From: Rhodopseudomonas faecalis
GTDB lineage: Bacteria > Pseudomonadota > Alphaproteobacteria > Rhizobiales > Xanthobacteraceae
Assembly: GCF_003217325.1 (NCBI RefSeq)
Contig: NZ_QJTI01000005.1
Location: 119,605-183,604, forward strand
Direction of reading: 5' to 3'
Length of the DNA: 64,000 bases
The translations under genes were made by a program, and so were the position numbers. The notes under the pieces were generated by a model that saw only the letters and a program-made list of their open reading frames with translations, did no database searches and was not told where the DNA came from. Positions 47,762-55,058 of the stretch are shown in pieces (within the stretch, counting starts at the first letter, position 1; the number at the start of each line of letters is the position of its first letter).

Positions 47762-48354
47762 GGCCGTACTCCGCTCTGAGCGTCGAGCGCGGCACGCAGC
47801 TTGCCGAACGCCAGCCTGATCCGCGATTTCACCGTACCGATCGGCAGTCCCAACCGCTTGGCGATCTCGCCATGGGAGTGATTTTCGTAGAACGACAACA
47901 TCAAGATGCTCTTTTCATGCACTGACAGCGAGTTCATCACCTCGCGGAGGTTTTGTTCAGCCTCGGCCCGTTCCAGTTTTCGGTCGGGCGGTTCTTCTTC
48001 ATCCGGAATGAAGGCCGGGTCGTTGGGATCGAATGATGGCCGGCGCGCCTGTCTAAAACGGTCGATGCTGAGATTGCGGGCGATCGTAAAAATCCAGGTC
48101 GATGCCGAGGCCTTGGCAGGATCGAACTGCTCGGCATTCTTCCACAGCGCGACCAAGGCCTCTTGCGTGATCTCCTCGGCCAGCGCCGGATCGCCGCCGC
48201 GCTTGATGAAGTACGACTTCAGCCGCGGGGCAAAATGCTTGAACAGCGTCTCGAACGCCGCCTGGTCCTGCTGCGCGGCGATCCGAACGATGCAGTCGGA
48301 CAAGATGTCCGGCGTTGCCGAGCGGTCGCTGCGCGGATTGTCCATGGCGACCAT
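47758..48354 (-). CDS. rpoE: ECF sigma factor of the RpoE/ChrR type
   Basis: 198 residues. Sigma region 2: FETLFKHFAPRLKSYFIKRGGDPALAEEITQEALVALWKNA and ASTWIFTIARNLSIDRFRQ. Region 4: LSVHEKSILMLSFYENHSHGEIAKRLGLPIGTVKSRIRLAFGKLR. Together with the ChrR gene this is the singlet-oxygen-type ECF group. I chose 48354 because GGGA sits five bases ahead; 48345 is a close alternative, and an open frame continues to 48537 with an ill-matching leader. A consensus-like RpoE promoter lies about 250 bases upstream, suggesting autoregulation. Confidence 0.92.
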   Translation of the reverse strand: MVAMDNPRSDRSATPDILSDCIVRIAAQQDQAAFETLFKHFAPRLKSYFIKRGGDPALAEEITQEALVALWKNAEQFDPAKASASTWIFTIARNLSIDRFRQARRPSFDPNDPAFIPDEEEPPDRKLERAEAEQNLREVMNSLSVHEKSILMLSFYENHSHGEIAKRLGLPIGTVKSRIRLAFGKLRAALDAQSGVRP

Positions 48355-48612
48355 TCCATTCCCGAATGAACCGCGATCGACGGTCAAGCTGACCAATGCC
48401 CGCCGCGATCGGGCATCAACTCTAGCACCTCGCGCCGCCTGCCGCACCGTGCGATCGGCCGCGCCAAAAATGGCTGCGGCGCGCTCGTCGCCCAGCCAGA
48501 ACAACACAGGCGCGACATCTGAGATCCGAACGGTCATGGCTTGGCAATCGCCCCGCAATTAAGCCGGTCTGTTCGCAGCCGCCAAAAGCGGCGTCATGCA
48601 TCCGGCTCTGTT

Positions 48613-48640
48613 GATACGAAGCTGGCCGCCGATTGGATCA
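48613..48640 (-). promoter_or_regulatory. Putative RpoE promoter of rpoE-chrR
   Basis: On the minus strand, TGATCC (48640-48635) is followed by exactly 18 bases and TATC (48616-48613). The Rhodobacter RpoE consensus is about TGATCC-N18-TA. Transcription would start near 48605, leaving a leader of about 250 bases. Confidence 0.5.
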
Positions 48641-48718
48641 CCAAGCGCGCGTTTATTTCGGTGTCTTTGCCCTCGCCATGATCACGTTTCGGCTCACGCG
48701 CCTGTGACCGCTTAATAG

Positions 48719-48748
48719 TGATCCAGCGCGCTCAGCCACCCGTAAACA
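48719..48748 (+). promoter_or_regulatory. Putative RpoE promoter of the 33-residue ORF
   Basis: TGATCC (48719-48724), exactly 18 bases, then TAAACA (48743-48748). This matches the RpoE consensus in sequence and spacing. It lies 30 bases before the ATG of the small ORF. Confidence 0.65.
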
Positions 48749-48777
48749 AGGCACTAACAGCAAACAGGAGATTTACC

Positions 48778-48879
48778 ATGACGGTGTTTCGCAAATTGAA
48801 CGGTATGGAAGCTGCTGTGGTCGGTGGCACCCTTCTGATGACGCTGGCGCCGCTGGTGCCCTACGCGCTGCTCGGCTGA
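48778..48879 (+). CDS. 33-residue hydrophobic small protein in an RpoE-type transcription unit
   Basis: The peptide starts MTVFRKLNGMEAAVVGGT and ends LMTLAPLVPYALLG. A basic N terminus (R5, K6) precedes one hydrophobic segment of about 20 residues, so it is a likely single-pass inner-membrane microprotein with the N terminus inside. CAGGAG lies eight bases ahead of the ATG, a strong ribosome binding site. Upstream is an RpoE-like promoter; 60 bases downstream is a perfect terminator, so the ORF appears to have its own short transcript. I do not recognise a family. It could instead be the leader of a regulatory RNA. Confidence 0.65.
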   Translation: MTVFRKLNGMEAAVVGGTLLMTLAPLVPYALLG

Positions 48880-48971
48880 TCGCAGCGGCTACGTCCAAAA
48901 ACTGTGTGACCAGGTAACCTCAGCATGACCTCCTCCTGGGCCTGCCTGACGGATGTCAGGCAGGCCTTTTT
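48880..48971 (+). ncRNA. Possible regulatory 3' RNA with CCTCCTCC motif
   Basis: After the small ORF, CCAGG (48910) can pair with CCTGG (48935), enclosing the loop with the start of CCTCCTCC (48929-48936). CCUCCUCC is complementary to the Shine-Dalgarno core and occurs in the CcsR/cuckoo-type small RNAs of alphaproteobacteria. The terminator hairpin follows. Whether a processed RNA exists is unknown. Confidence 0.35.
48939..48971 (+). terminator. Rho-independent terminator of the small-ORF unit
   Basis: GGCCTGCCTGAC and GTCAGGCAGGCC form a perfect 12-bp stem with a GGAT loop, followed by five T residues. Confidence 0.92.
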
Positions 48972-49058
48972 GCTTGGCGCTGCGATCGCGGCGCCAGGTC
49001 GCGTCCGCAGCCGGCAATTTTGATCGCATCGCCATCGCAGCGGATCTATGCTGCGGCG

Positions 49059-49421
49059 ATGAAACGGCTCGTCTCTTTATCGCTCGCTATCGCGCTGGCG
49101 CTGGTGCCGGTGACCGCCGCTTCGGCCGCTTCGGCCAAGAAGCCGGTGGTGAAGCGCTGGCATGGCTATGGCTTTCTGCCGGGCTATCGGCAGCCGCCGA
49201 ACAACAACATTCCGCCTTACGCCGAGAAAACACCGCCGTCGCGGCTCGCCGAGCGCAAGCGGCGGCATTGGTACATCGATCCAGTGCCACGCTATTATGG
49301 CTGGGATGGCAACTGGCACTATTTTGGACGACCGGGCTTTTATGGCGGCCGCTTCAATGGCGGCAGTTTTGGCCCGTGCTGGACGCGCACCCCGATCGGA
49401 CCGATCTGGACCTGCGGCTGA
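49059..49421 (+). CDS. Secreted aromatic- and glycine-rich protein, unknown function
   Basis: 120 residues. A signal peptide MKRLVSLSLAIALALVPVTA ends near ASA (about 26). The mature part is rich in Arg, Tyr, Trp, Pro and Gly, with GYGFLPGYRQPPNNNIPPY and the C-terminal FYGGRFNGGSFGPCWTRTPI and a final Cys pair that may form a disulfide. No family is known to me, but the layout resembles short cell-envelope proteins of Bradyrhizobiaceae. The ribosome binding site is weak. Confidence 0.65.
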   Translation: MKRLVSLSLAIALALVPVTAASAASAKKPVVKRWHGYGFLPGYRQPPNNNIPPYAEKTPPSRLAERKRRHWYIDPVPRYYGWDGNWHYFGRPGFYGGRFNGGSFGPCWTRTPIGPIWTCG

Positions 49422-49603
49422 TCGCCTCGCGTCGCGGGAACTCATGGCAGCACATCGCTGTGTCATGACAGCGATCAGCTGCGCAGCGAGGTGTCCCGCT
49501 TCGACGGCGCTGCGGGCGCCACCACGCAACACACGCCCAGGCTGATCTTGAGCGCTCGCTCCGCGGCACCTGCCCCATCAGCGGATCGGCCATTCCCGCG
49601 GAG

Positions 49604-50914
49604 TCAGGCCCGCGCCGGGATAGGCACCGAACGACCTCGAATACTCGCACTGGCTGCCATGGATCTGATCGGATGCTGCAGATGCCAAGCCAGAGCGGCG
49701 ATCAGCACCAACGTCGCCAGTAGATTATTACCGAGCGCTTGCAGCAGTTTCGGGAAGACCGGCAGTGACAACGTTAACAGCAATGAGGCCACCACAATCG
49801 CTGTTGCCGATAACCGCCGTGCGGCAGGCCGGCTATCGAACGCCGCACGATGGATCAGCACCGTCAACGGAAAGAACAGCCAGACAAAATAATATTGCCT
49901 GGCCAGTGGCGATGCGATCGTCACTAGGCACAGCAAAATAGCGAGTTCCTCGGCATCCGACTGCGCGCAACGCTCTGCCTGCCGCGGCATCACCAGCAGG
50001 AAGCCGAGCCCGATCGCGACTGCGACAACCAGGCTGACCAGATCCGCTGTGCGCCGCTCGAGCGTCACAACATTGATATAGCGCGGTGGTTGCTCCGGAT
50101 TGATAGCGTTGAAGTCGACCGGCCGCAGCAATCGATGGGTCACCGCCAATAGCGATTGATTGACCCATGACCAGTTTTGCGCCTCTCGCTGTCCGAATCC
50201 ACTTTCGCCACCGACCATGGCTTGCGCCCAGATTCCGAGTTCGGAGGTGGTGCGCTCAAGACCGCGCACGGCACTCGGCACCAGCAGCGTGAAAACCACC
50301 AGCAGCGAAGCCATGCTCAACGCCGCACGCCATTGGCGCCGCCACAGCAGATAAGGCAGCACGGCAATCGGAAACGCCTTGAGGGCTGCTGCCAGCGCAA
50401 TTAACGCGCCAGCCGCAATCGGCCGCTGTCGCTGCAAACAGGCAAAGCCCGCCAGAATCAGTGCCAGCAATAGCAGGTTCGGTTGTCCGAGGTCATACTG
50501 ATCGAAAATGAAACTGATGGTGAGGATCGACGGCAAAGCCGCGAGCCACCGTCCCGGAATGCGCCCAGCGCCAGTCATGGCATTCGATAACCGGCTGACG
50601 CCCCACCACGCGATTGAATTGACGATGGCAAGAAGCAGATAGAGCGGCACTTTGCCAAAATAGGACGGCAACGCCAGCAAAACTGCGGCGAATGGTGGAT
50701 ACAGAAACGGCAGATAGCCGGCGCTCTGTTCCGGATACAGGTTGCCACCGCTCAGCACCTGTTGCCCGGCCCAGTACCATAGGCCGTAATCCTTGGTCTT
50801 GCCGGCACCAAATAGCTCTGGGACAAGCACGAACCCCGTCAGGATCGCGCAACTGATAGCGAACAAGACATGCGGCATCGACCGCACAGCAGCACGGCGT
50901 GGCATTCCCGGCAT
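49604..50914 (-). CDS. GT87-like (DUF2029) polyprenyl-phosphate mannosyltransferase
   Basis: 436 residues, about ten helices. The first periplasmic loop has KTKDYGLWYWAGQQVLSGGNLYP, with the Asp expected to act as catalytic base in GT-C enzymes, followed by LPFLYPPFAAVLL. The middle has FIFDQYDLGQPNLLLLALILAGFACLQRQRPIAAGALIALAAALKAFP. These are the family signatures of DUF2029/GT87, which uses a polyprenyl-phosphate sugar donor in the envelope. It is a single gene; the acceptor is unknown. Confidence 0.85.
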   Translation of the reverse strand: MPGMPRRAAVRSMPHVLFAISCAILTGFVLVPELFGAGKTKDYGLWYWAGQQVLSGGNLYPEQSAGYLPFLYPPFAAVLLALPSYFGKVPLYLLLAIVNSIAWWGVSRLSNAMTGAGRIPGRWLAALPSILTISFIFDQYDLGQPNLLLLALILAGFACLQRQRPIAAGALIALAAALKAFPIAVLPYLLWRRQWRAALSMASLLVVFTLLVPSAVRGLERTTSELGIWAQAMVGGESGFGQREAQNWSWVNQSLLAVTHRLLRPVDFNAINPEQPPRYINVVTLERRTADLVSLVVAVAIGLGFLLVMPRQAERCAQSDAEELAILLCLVTIASPLARQYYFVWLFFPLTVLIHRAAFDSRPAARRLSATAIVVASLLLTLSLPVFPKLLQALGNNLLATLVLIAALAWHLQHPIRSMAASASIRGRSVPIPARA

Positions 50915-51026
50915 CCACTCTTATCTGAAGTCTCGACGAGCCACCGGCTCTGCCGATCACGGCACACGATCGGCGCTGGCGAAAGCTAGCCGACGTGACC
51001 AAACACGCCGCGACGGTCGGAGAAAG

Positions 51027-51052
51027 CCGCCCTGACTATCCTGCCAGGGCGG
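51027..51052 (-). terminator. Hairpin after beta-barrel gene copy 2
   Basis: CCGCCCTG pairs with CAGGGCGG over 8 bp with a 10-base loop, followed on the transcribed strand by CTTTCT. Confidence 0.5.
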
Positions 51053-51074
51053 AGTCTACTTGGAGGTCAGAGAA

Positions 51075-51860
51075 CTAGTATTTGGCGCTCGTCGCGCCAC
51101 CCCACCGATAATTGAGGCGAGCCGTGACGAGATCGGAGTCACCTCCAACTCGCGCAACCTTATCTGGGTCAGTAAACCCAGCACTATCGTAAAAACTAGT
51201 AGAGAAGCGTTTGGCAAAGATATGGTTGTATTCAACACCGACCGACCAATTCGGAGCAAAGCCGTACTCAAGACCTGCACCAACGGCCGCACCCCAGCGA
51301 GTCTGATTCCCCGAAACGTCCGCCCCGCCGGGATATGTCACTTCATATTTAGTGCGGGTCACTGCCGCGCCGCCCTTGGCGTAAAGCAGGGTATTGTTCC
51401 ATGCGTAGCCGACCTGACCAGTGAACAGGCCGAACGCGTTGAGAGTCGAATGCGCGTTAGTGCCGTCCTCGTTTAGCACGTGACTGCCCTTGAGGTCAGC
51501 CCAGTTACCCTGTGCCTCAAGGCCGAAAACCAACGCCCCAGCCTGCCACCGATAGCCAAGCTGACCACCGGCGACTGCTCCGGTCGAGCTGTGGCTGCCA
51601 GCGTCAGCACCGGTCTGGTCAACCGACCAGGTATCATGAGAAGATCCCCAACCGGCATTAGCCCCGATGTAGAAACCGCTCCAATCATAGCCGCGTGCGA
51701 CGATGGCGGGCACCTTGGAATAGCCGCGATCGCCGAGGTCGGCTGCCGCCGCTGGCGTTGCGGCGGTCACCCCCAGGACTGCAATACTACCGAGTGCTGG
51801 AAATACAGACGCCAACAACAACATTCGCGCACCGCGATGCACGGTTTGCACAAACTTCAT
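51075..51860 (-). CDS. Outer-membrane beta-barrel protein (Omp25/RopB-like), copy 2
   Basis: 261 residues. A longer signal peptide than copy 1, ending near ATPAAA. Strand segments are shared with copy 1: YDWSGFYIGANAGWGSSHD, STGAVAGGQLGYRWQAG, VFGLEAQGNWADLKGSHV, FGLFTGQVGYAWNNTLLY, and FAPNWSVGVEYNHIF, then LNYRWGGATSAKY. Differences concentrate in the surface loops. It is read on the opposite strand to copy 1, about 9 kb away, and lies downstream of a solo LuxR gene. Confidence 0.9.
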   Translation of the reverse strand: MKFVQTVHRGARMLLLASVFPALGSIAVLGVTAATPAAAADLGDRGYSKVPAIVARGYDWSGFYIGANAGWGSSHDTWSVDQTGADAGSHSSTGAVAGGQLGYRWQAGALVFGLEAQGNWADLKGSHVLNEDGTNAHSTLNAFGLFTGQVGYAWNNTLLYAKGGAAVTRTKYEVTYPGGADVSGNQTRWGAAVGAGLEYGFAPNWSVGVEYNHIFAKRFSTSFYDSAGFTDPDKVARVGGDSDLVTARLNYRWGGATSAKY

Positions 51861-51977
51861 AGCCCAACTCCGCTCTAAAATAATTACTGAGGCGAATTAC
51901 AACCATCAGTAACAACGTGGTAAATGATGCGGAGAGTGCGTTACAATAAGGGAAGTTTCCCCTAGCGTCGTTGCAGG

Positions 51978-52700
51978 TCAGATCAGGCGGTAGGCCAGTG
52001 CCTTGGCAACGGCCTCCATGGTGGTGTCGGCATCGATTGCGTCTCTGGCGTCTTCACGATAGTTGTGGACAGTCTTTTCGGCGATTTTCAAATGAGCGGC
52101 GATTTCCTTCGCCTGCATTCCCGAAATGGAATAGGCCAACACCTGACGCTGCCTTTCGGATAGCGCCATACGGTTGGCGACCATCCTTGCTCGCATCAGC
52201 GGCTCGAATATCGCCAGATAGCTCATCACGTCCTCTCCGCGCTCTTTCCAGCGCTGCTCAAATTCCTCGGCGCTCGTGCCGCTTGCGCAAAGTCCGATAC
52301 CGGCGATGCCGTGGCCGTCGGCGAAATGAAAGCCGATCGAAACGCCGACTTCCATCCCGAATTGGCTATCGATCCGCGCACGCTCTTTTTGCGCTTCTGT
52401 TGCACCAGGCCAATTATCGGCGTGATGCCAGAGAAACGGTTCAAGCTGCTGCAGCAATATTACGGTGCATATGTCATCATTCAAAAACTTGTCTGATCCG
52501 AAATGATCGACATAGTCCTTTGGATGACTGTGCTTGATATACAAGCTCCTGCTGATCCCGATCCGCTCGGCGGTGTATCTGGAATGGGTGAAGCCGTAGA
52601 GGATCGAGGTCACGGCGATCCGCTCTTTCATGTACTCGTGAATAGCAGTCCAAAGCTGTTCTTCATCAGCAGTTTCCGTCGGAAAACAATCTATCTTCAT
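51978..52700 (-). CDS. Solo LuxR-family regulator with autoinducer-binding-like domain
   Basis: 240 residues. The N-terminal part to about 165 resembles the acyl-homoserine-lactone domain: SRSLYIKHSHPKDYVDHFGSDKFLNDDICT and LEPFLWHHADNW with the conserved PFLW. The Trp and Pro expected at the positions after HPKD and after the conserved Asp are Tyr and Ile, so ligand binding may be lost or changed. The helix-turn-helix is LSERQRQVLAYSISGMQAKEIAAHLKIAEKTVHNYRED. The start is the ATG at 52700; a TTG one codon upstream is in frame. No luxI is nearby. Confidence 0.86.
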   Translation of the reverse strand: MKIDCFPTETADEEQLWTAIHEYMKERIAVTSILYGFTHSRYTAERIGISRSLYIKHSHPKDYVDHFGSDKFLNDDICTVILLQQLEPFLWHHADNWPGATEAQKERARIDSQFGMEVGVSIGFHFADGHGIAGIGLCASGTSAEEFEQRWKERGEDVMSYLAIFEPLMRARMVANRMALSERQRQVLAYSISGMQAKEIAAHLKIAEKTVHNYREDARDAIDADTTMEAVAKALAYRLI

Positions 52701-53079
52701 CAAGACATTCCGTGGCTGCGAGCCAAAGCAATAGATGTCGCCAGACGACAGCTACTGACAGCATCCAAATACTGATCAGCAACGAGATAATGCCGACATC
52801 TTCTGCATGAATTCGGTTCCGATTCCAGCTGATAATTGACGGTAACGCGCCGTGATCAGCGCGGCGGTCAGGGTTTTGACCAGAAAGCTGGGTCAAGGCT
52901 GCCGCCTGGTGATCAGATGGGCGATTACGGACAGAGACAAGTTAGGCGCGGGGCGATAATCCGGAGATCATCGTCCCATCCTTGCAAAACGTCGGCCAAA
53001 ACAGCGGTGCAAGCGGGATGATCGGCCGCGCCGAGATGCCCTCTTGCCTCCGGGCGGCGAACCCCGGCAATTATAGGCC
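52701..53079. other. Intergenic region between the LuxR and channel genes
   Basis: About 380 bases, divergent promoters. It contains TTGACC-N9-GGTCAA (52876-52896), an operator-like inverted repeat. No convincing coding frame or RNA was seen. Confidence 0.4.
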
Positions 53080-53860
53080 ATGAGCTATGTGGCGTTCAGG
53101 CTTGCGATTCGCCGGCTGTATGAAGGCGCGACCCCGCGCGGCGTCGCCTTTCGCTATGCGCTGCTGGCATTCGATATCGTCACCATTGTCTTCATCGTTA
53201 GCACCTCGTTCCTGCCAGCCAATCCCGTGGTCGAGGCACTCGATCTCGCTTTTGGGGCGCTGATCCTGATCGATTTTGCGGCGCGGCTGTTTGCTAGCCG
53301 CCGGCCGATGCGCGAATTCGGCCGGCTCGCGACCTGGACCGATATCATCGCGATCATTTCTTCTTTTTTTGGCACCGCTGCCCGGCGAAGCCGGCGGCTT
53401 CCTGCGCATCCTGCGTACGCTGCGCGCCTTGCGCGACTATCAGATGCTGGCGCGGCTGCGCACCGACAGCACGTTCTTCCGCCGCCATGAGGAAGTGGTG
53501 ATCGCGGTCACCAATCTCGCGGTATTCATTTTTGTGATGACCGCGATCGTCTATGAGACCCAGAAATTCCGCAATCCGCAGATCGCCAACTATGCCGACG
53601 CGCTGTATTTCACGGTCACCGCGCTCACCACGACCGGCTTTGGCGACATCACGCTGCCGGGCACGCTTGGCCGCCTGATCAGCGTCGTCATCATGATTTT
53701 TGGGGTGACGCTGTTCTTCAATCTGGCGCGGGCGCTGATCAGCCCGACCAAGGTGCGCTTCCCCTGCCCGGTATGCGGCCTGCAGCGTCACGACGTCGAT
53801 GCCGTGCACTGCAAGGCCTGCGGCACAATCCTCAATATTCCCGACGAGGGCCGCAACTAG
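53080..53860 (+). pseudogene. Voltage-gated-type ion channel, frameshifted in a T7 run
   Basis: The gene reads in one frame from the ATG at 53080 to about residue 96 (...WTDIIAIIS), then continues in the +1 frame from the T run at 53364-53370: LAPLPGEAGGFLRILRTLRA, S4-like RALRDYQMLARLRTD, then the selectivity filter LTTTGFGDITLPGTLG. A C-terminal zinc-ribbon pair (CPVCGL, CKACGT) closes the protein. With six T residues instead of seven, the whole reads as one ion transporter of about 260 residues. So this is either a recent inactivating insertion, a sequencing error, or a slippery site. Both halves keep normal codon use. Confidence 0.85.
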
Positions 53861-53970
53861 AGGCTGTGGAGCGTGCGCTAATGAGGAACGGCTTCGCGTT
53901 TGGACGGGTTGCCAAGCACGTCCGGCACCGCTATCCGGGGGCGCCGCCCATGACCACACGCAGGAACCCC

Positions 53971-54246
53971 ATGACCAACGCCGTCCGCGACAACAAGGCG
54001 CTGCACCGCTTCGAGCTCGAGGTCGATGGCGGCGTTGCCTTCGCCAATTATCGGCTGGAACCGGGCGTGGTGATCATCACCCACACCGAAACGCCGGTGG
54101 AACTGCGCGGCCGCGGCATCGCTTCGCGGCTGGTGCAAGGCGCGCTCGAATTGATCCGCGCCGATGGCCTCAAAGTGGTCGCCGGTTGCGGCTTCGTGGT
54201 CGACTATCTGGAACTGCATCCGGAATATGCCGACCTGACCGCGTAG
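53971..54246 (+). CDS. GNAT-type N-acetyltransferase, compact (YjdJ-like)
   Basis: 91 residues. The acetyl-CoA loop is ELRGRGIASRLVQGALELIR (R/QxxGxG/A), preceded by the strand GVVIITHTETP and followed by VAGCGFVVDYLELHPEYADL. It is the short GNAT form seen in YjdJ/NATD1-type proteins. The ATG at 53971 has AGGA five bases ahead; 53950 is in frame too. Confidence 0.85.
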   Translation: MTNAVRDNKALHRFELEVDGGVAFANYRLEPGVVIITHTETPVELRGRGIASRLVQGALELIRADGLKVVAGCGFVVDYLELHPEYADLTA

Positions 54247-54369
54247 CCGCGACAGCGCGCGCGGGCGCGCATTGCCATAGCGCCACGCCGCGACCACGAC
54301 CAACAACGAACGGCGCGCCGCTGCCAGAGCAAGCGGCCTCGCCGTCCCGACTCGTTCTGTCCTACAGGC

Positions 54370-54756
54370 TCAATGCCCAAAATCGGCCGGCAGCTTGCCG
54401 CCATTGGCGACCAGCTTGGCGATCACCTGCTTGTGCAGCCAGATATTCATGGTCGCGCTGTCGCTGGTGTCGCCACTATAGCCAAGCTCTTTGGCGAGTT
54501 CCTTGCGGGCCGCCAGGCTGGAATCGATGTCGAGCGCCTTCATCAGATCGACGATCGAGGTGCGCCATTCCAGCTTTTCACCCTTGGCTGCCACCGCTCG
54601 GTCGAGGATCGCGCCGACGTCGACCGTGCCGCCCGCGGCAGTGCCGCCGCCGGCAGATGGAGCTGCCGTGCCGGCCGCGCCGCCCGGTGCTGAGGCCGGT
54701 GCGGCTTCAGCATGACCGCCAAAAATCGCGCTCATGATCTTTCCGAAAAGACTCAT
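54370..54756 (-). CDS. DUF3597 protein
   Basis: 128 residues. It begins MSLFGKIMSAIFGG, then an Ala/Gly-rich linker (about 15-50), then the DUF3597 core VDVGAILDRAVAAKGEKLEW, TSIVDLMKALDIDSSLAARKELAKELGY and MNIWLHKQVIAKLVANGGKLP. The core resembles LysM-like-adjacent small-domain proteins of unknown function. GGAGGGAG lies right before the ATG, a very strong site that fixes the start. Confidence 0.85.
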   Translation of the reverse strand: MSLFGKIMSAIFGGHAEAAPASAPGGAAGTAAPSAGGGTAAGGTVDVGAILDRAVAAKGEKLEWRTSIVDLMKALDIDSSLAARKELAKELGYSGDTSDSATMNIWLHKQVIAKLVANGGKLPADFGH

Positions 54757-55058
54757 GCTCCCTCCGATCTGTTGCCTTGAATTCGTTCTGTTCAATCGCT
54801 GCGTTAAATCGTCGGCTTAAATCGTCTTCTTGATGATCCCGGCGAAGCCGGAATCACCAGCGCCTATCTTGCGCCGCACGAAATGTTCCGAAGCATTGCG
54901 ACATTTCTCTGAGCGTCGTGGAAATTGCAGATCCAGCTTAGTTCGCGTGGCGCTCACCCAAGCGTGAGCAACCTGTGCCCGCGATTATGGTTAGTATCAT
55001 ATTACAGCCCCTCTCGCAGCGCCGCTGCGAGCCATCGTGCCGCGTGACGGAGATGCAG

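Noticed and set aside
48355..48537. Longer N terminus of the ECF sigma factor
   Set aside because: The frame is open, but the extra residues do not look like sigma region 1 or 2, and the start at 48354 has a better ribosome binding site.
51978..52700. Complete quorum-sensing pair
   Set aside because: No luxI-like gene was found on either side, so only a solo regulator can be claimed.
53276..53860. Separate short channel gene starting at 53276
   Set aside because: Its first 33 residues are out of frame with the preserved N-terminal half; the continuity of homology across the T run shows one broken gene.
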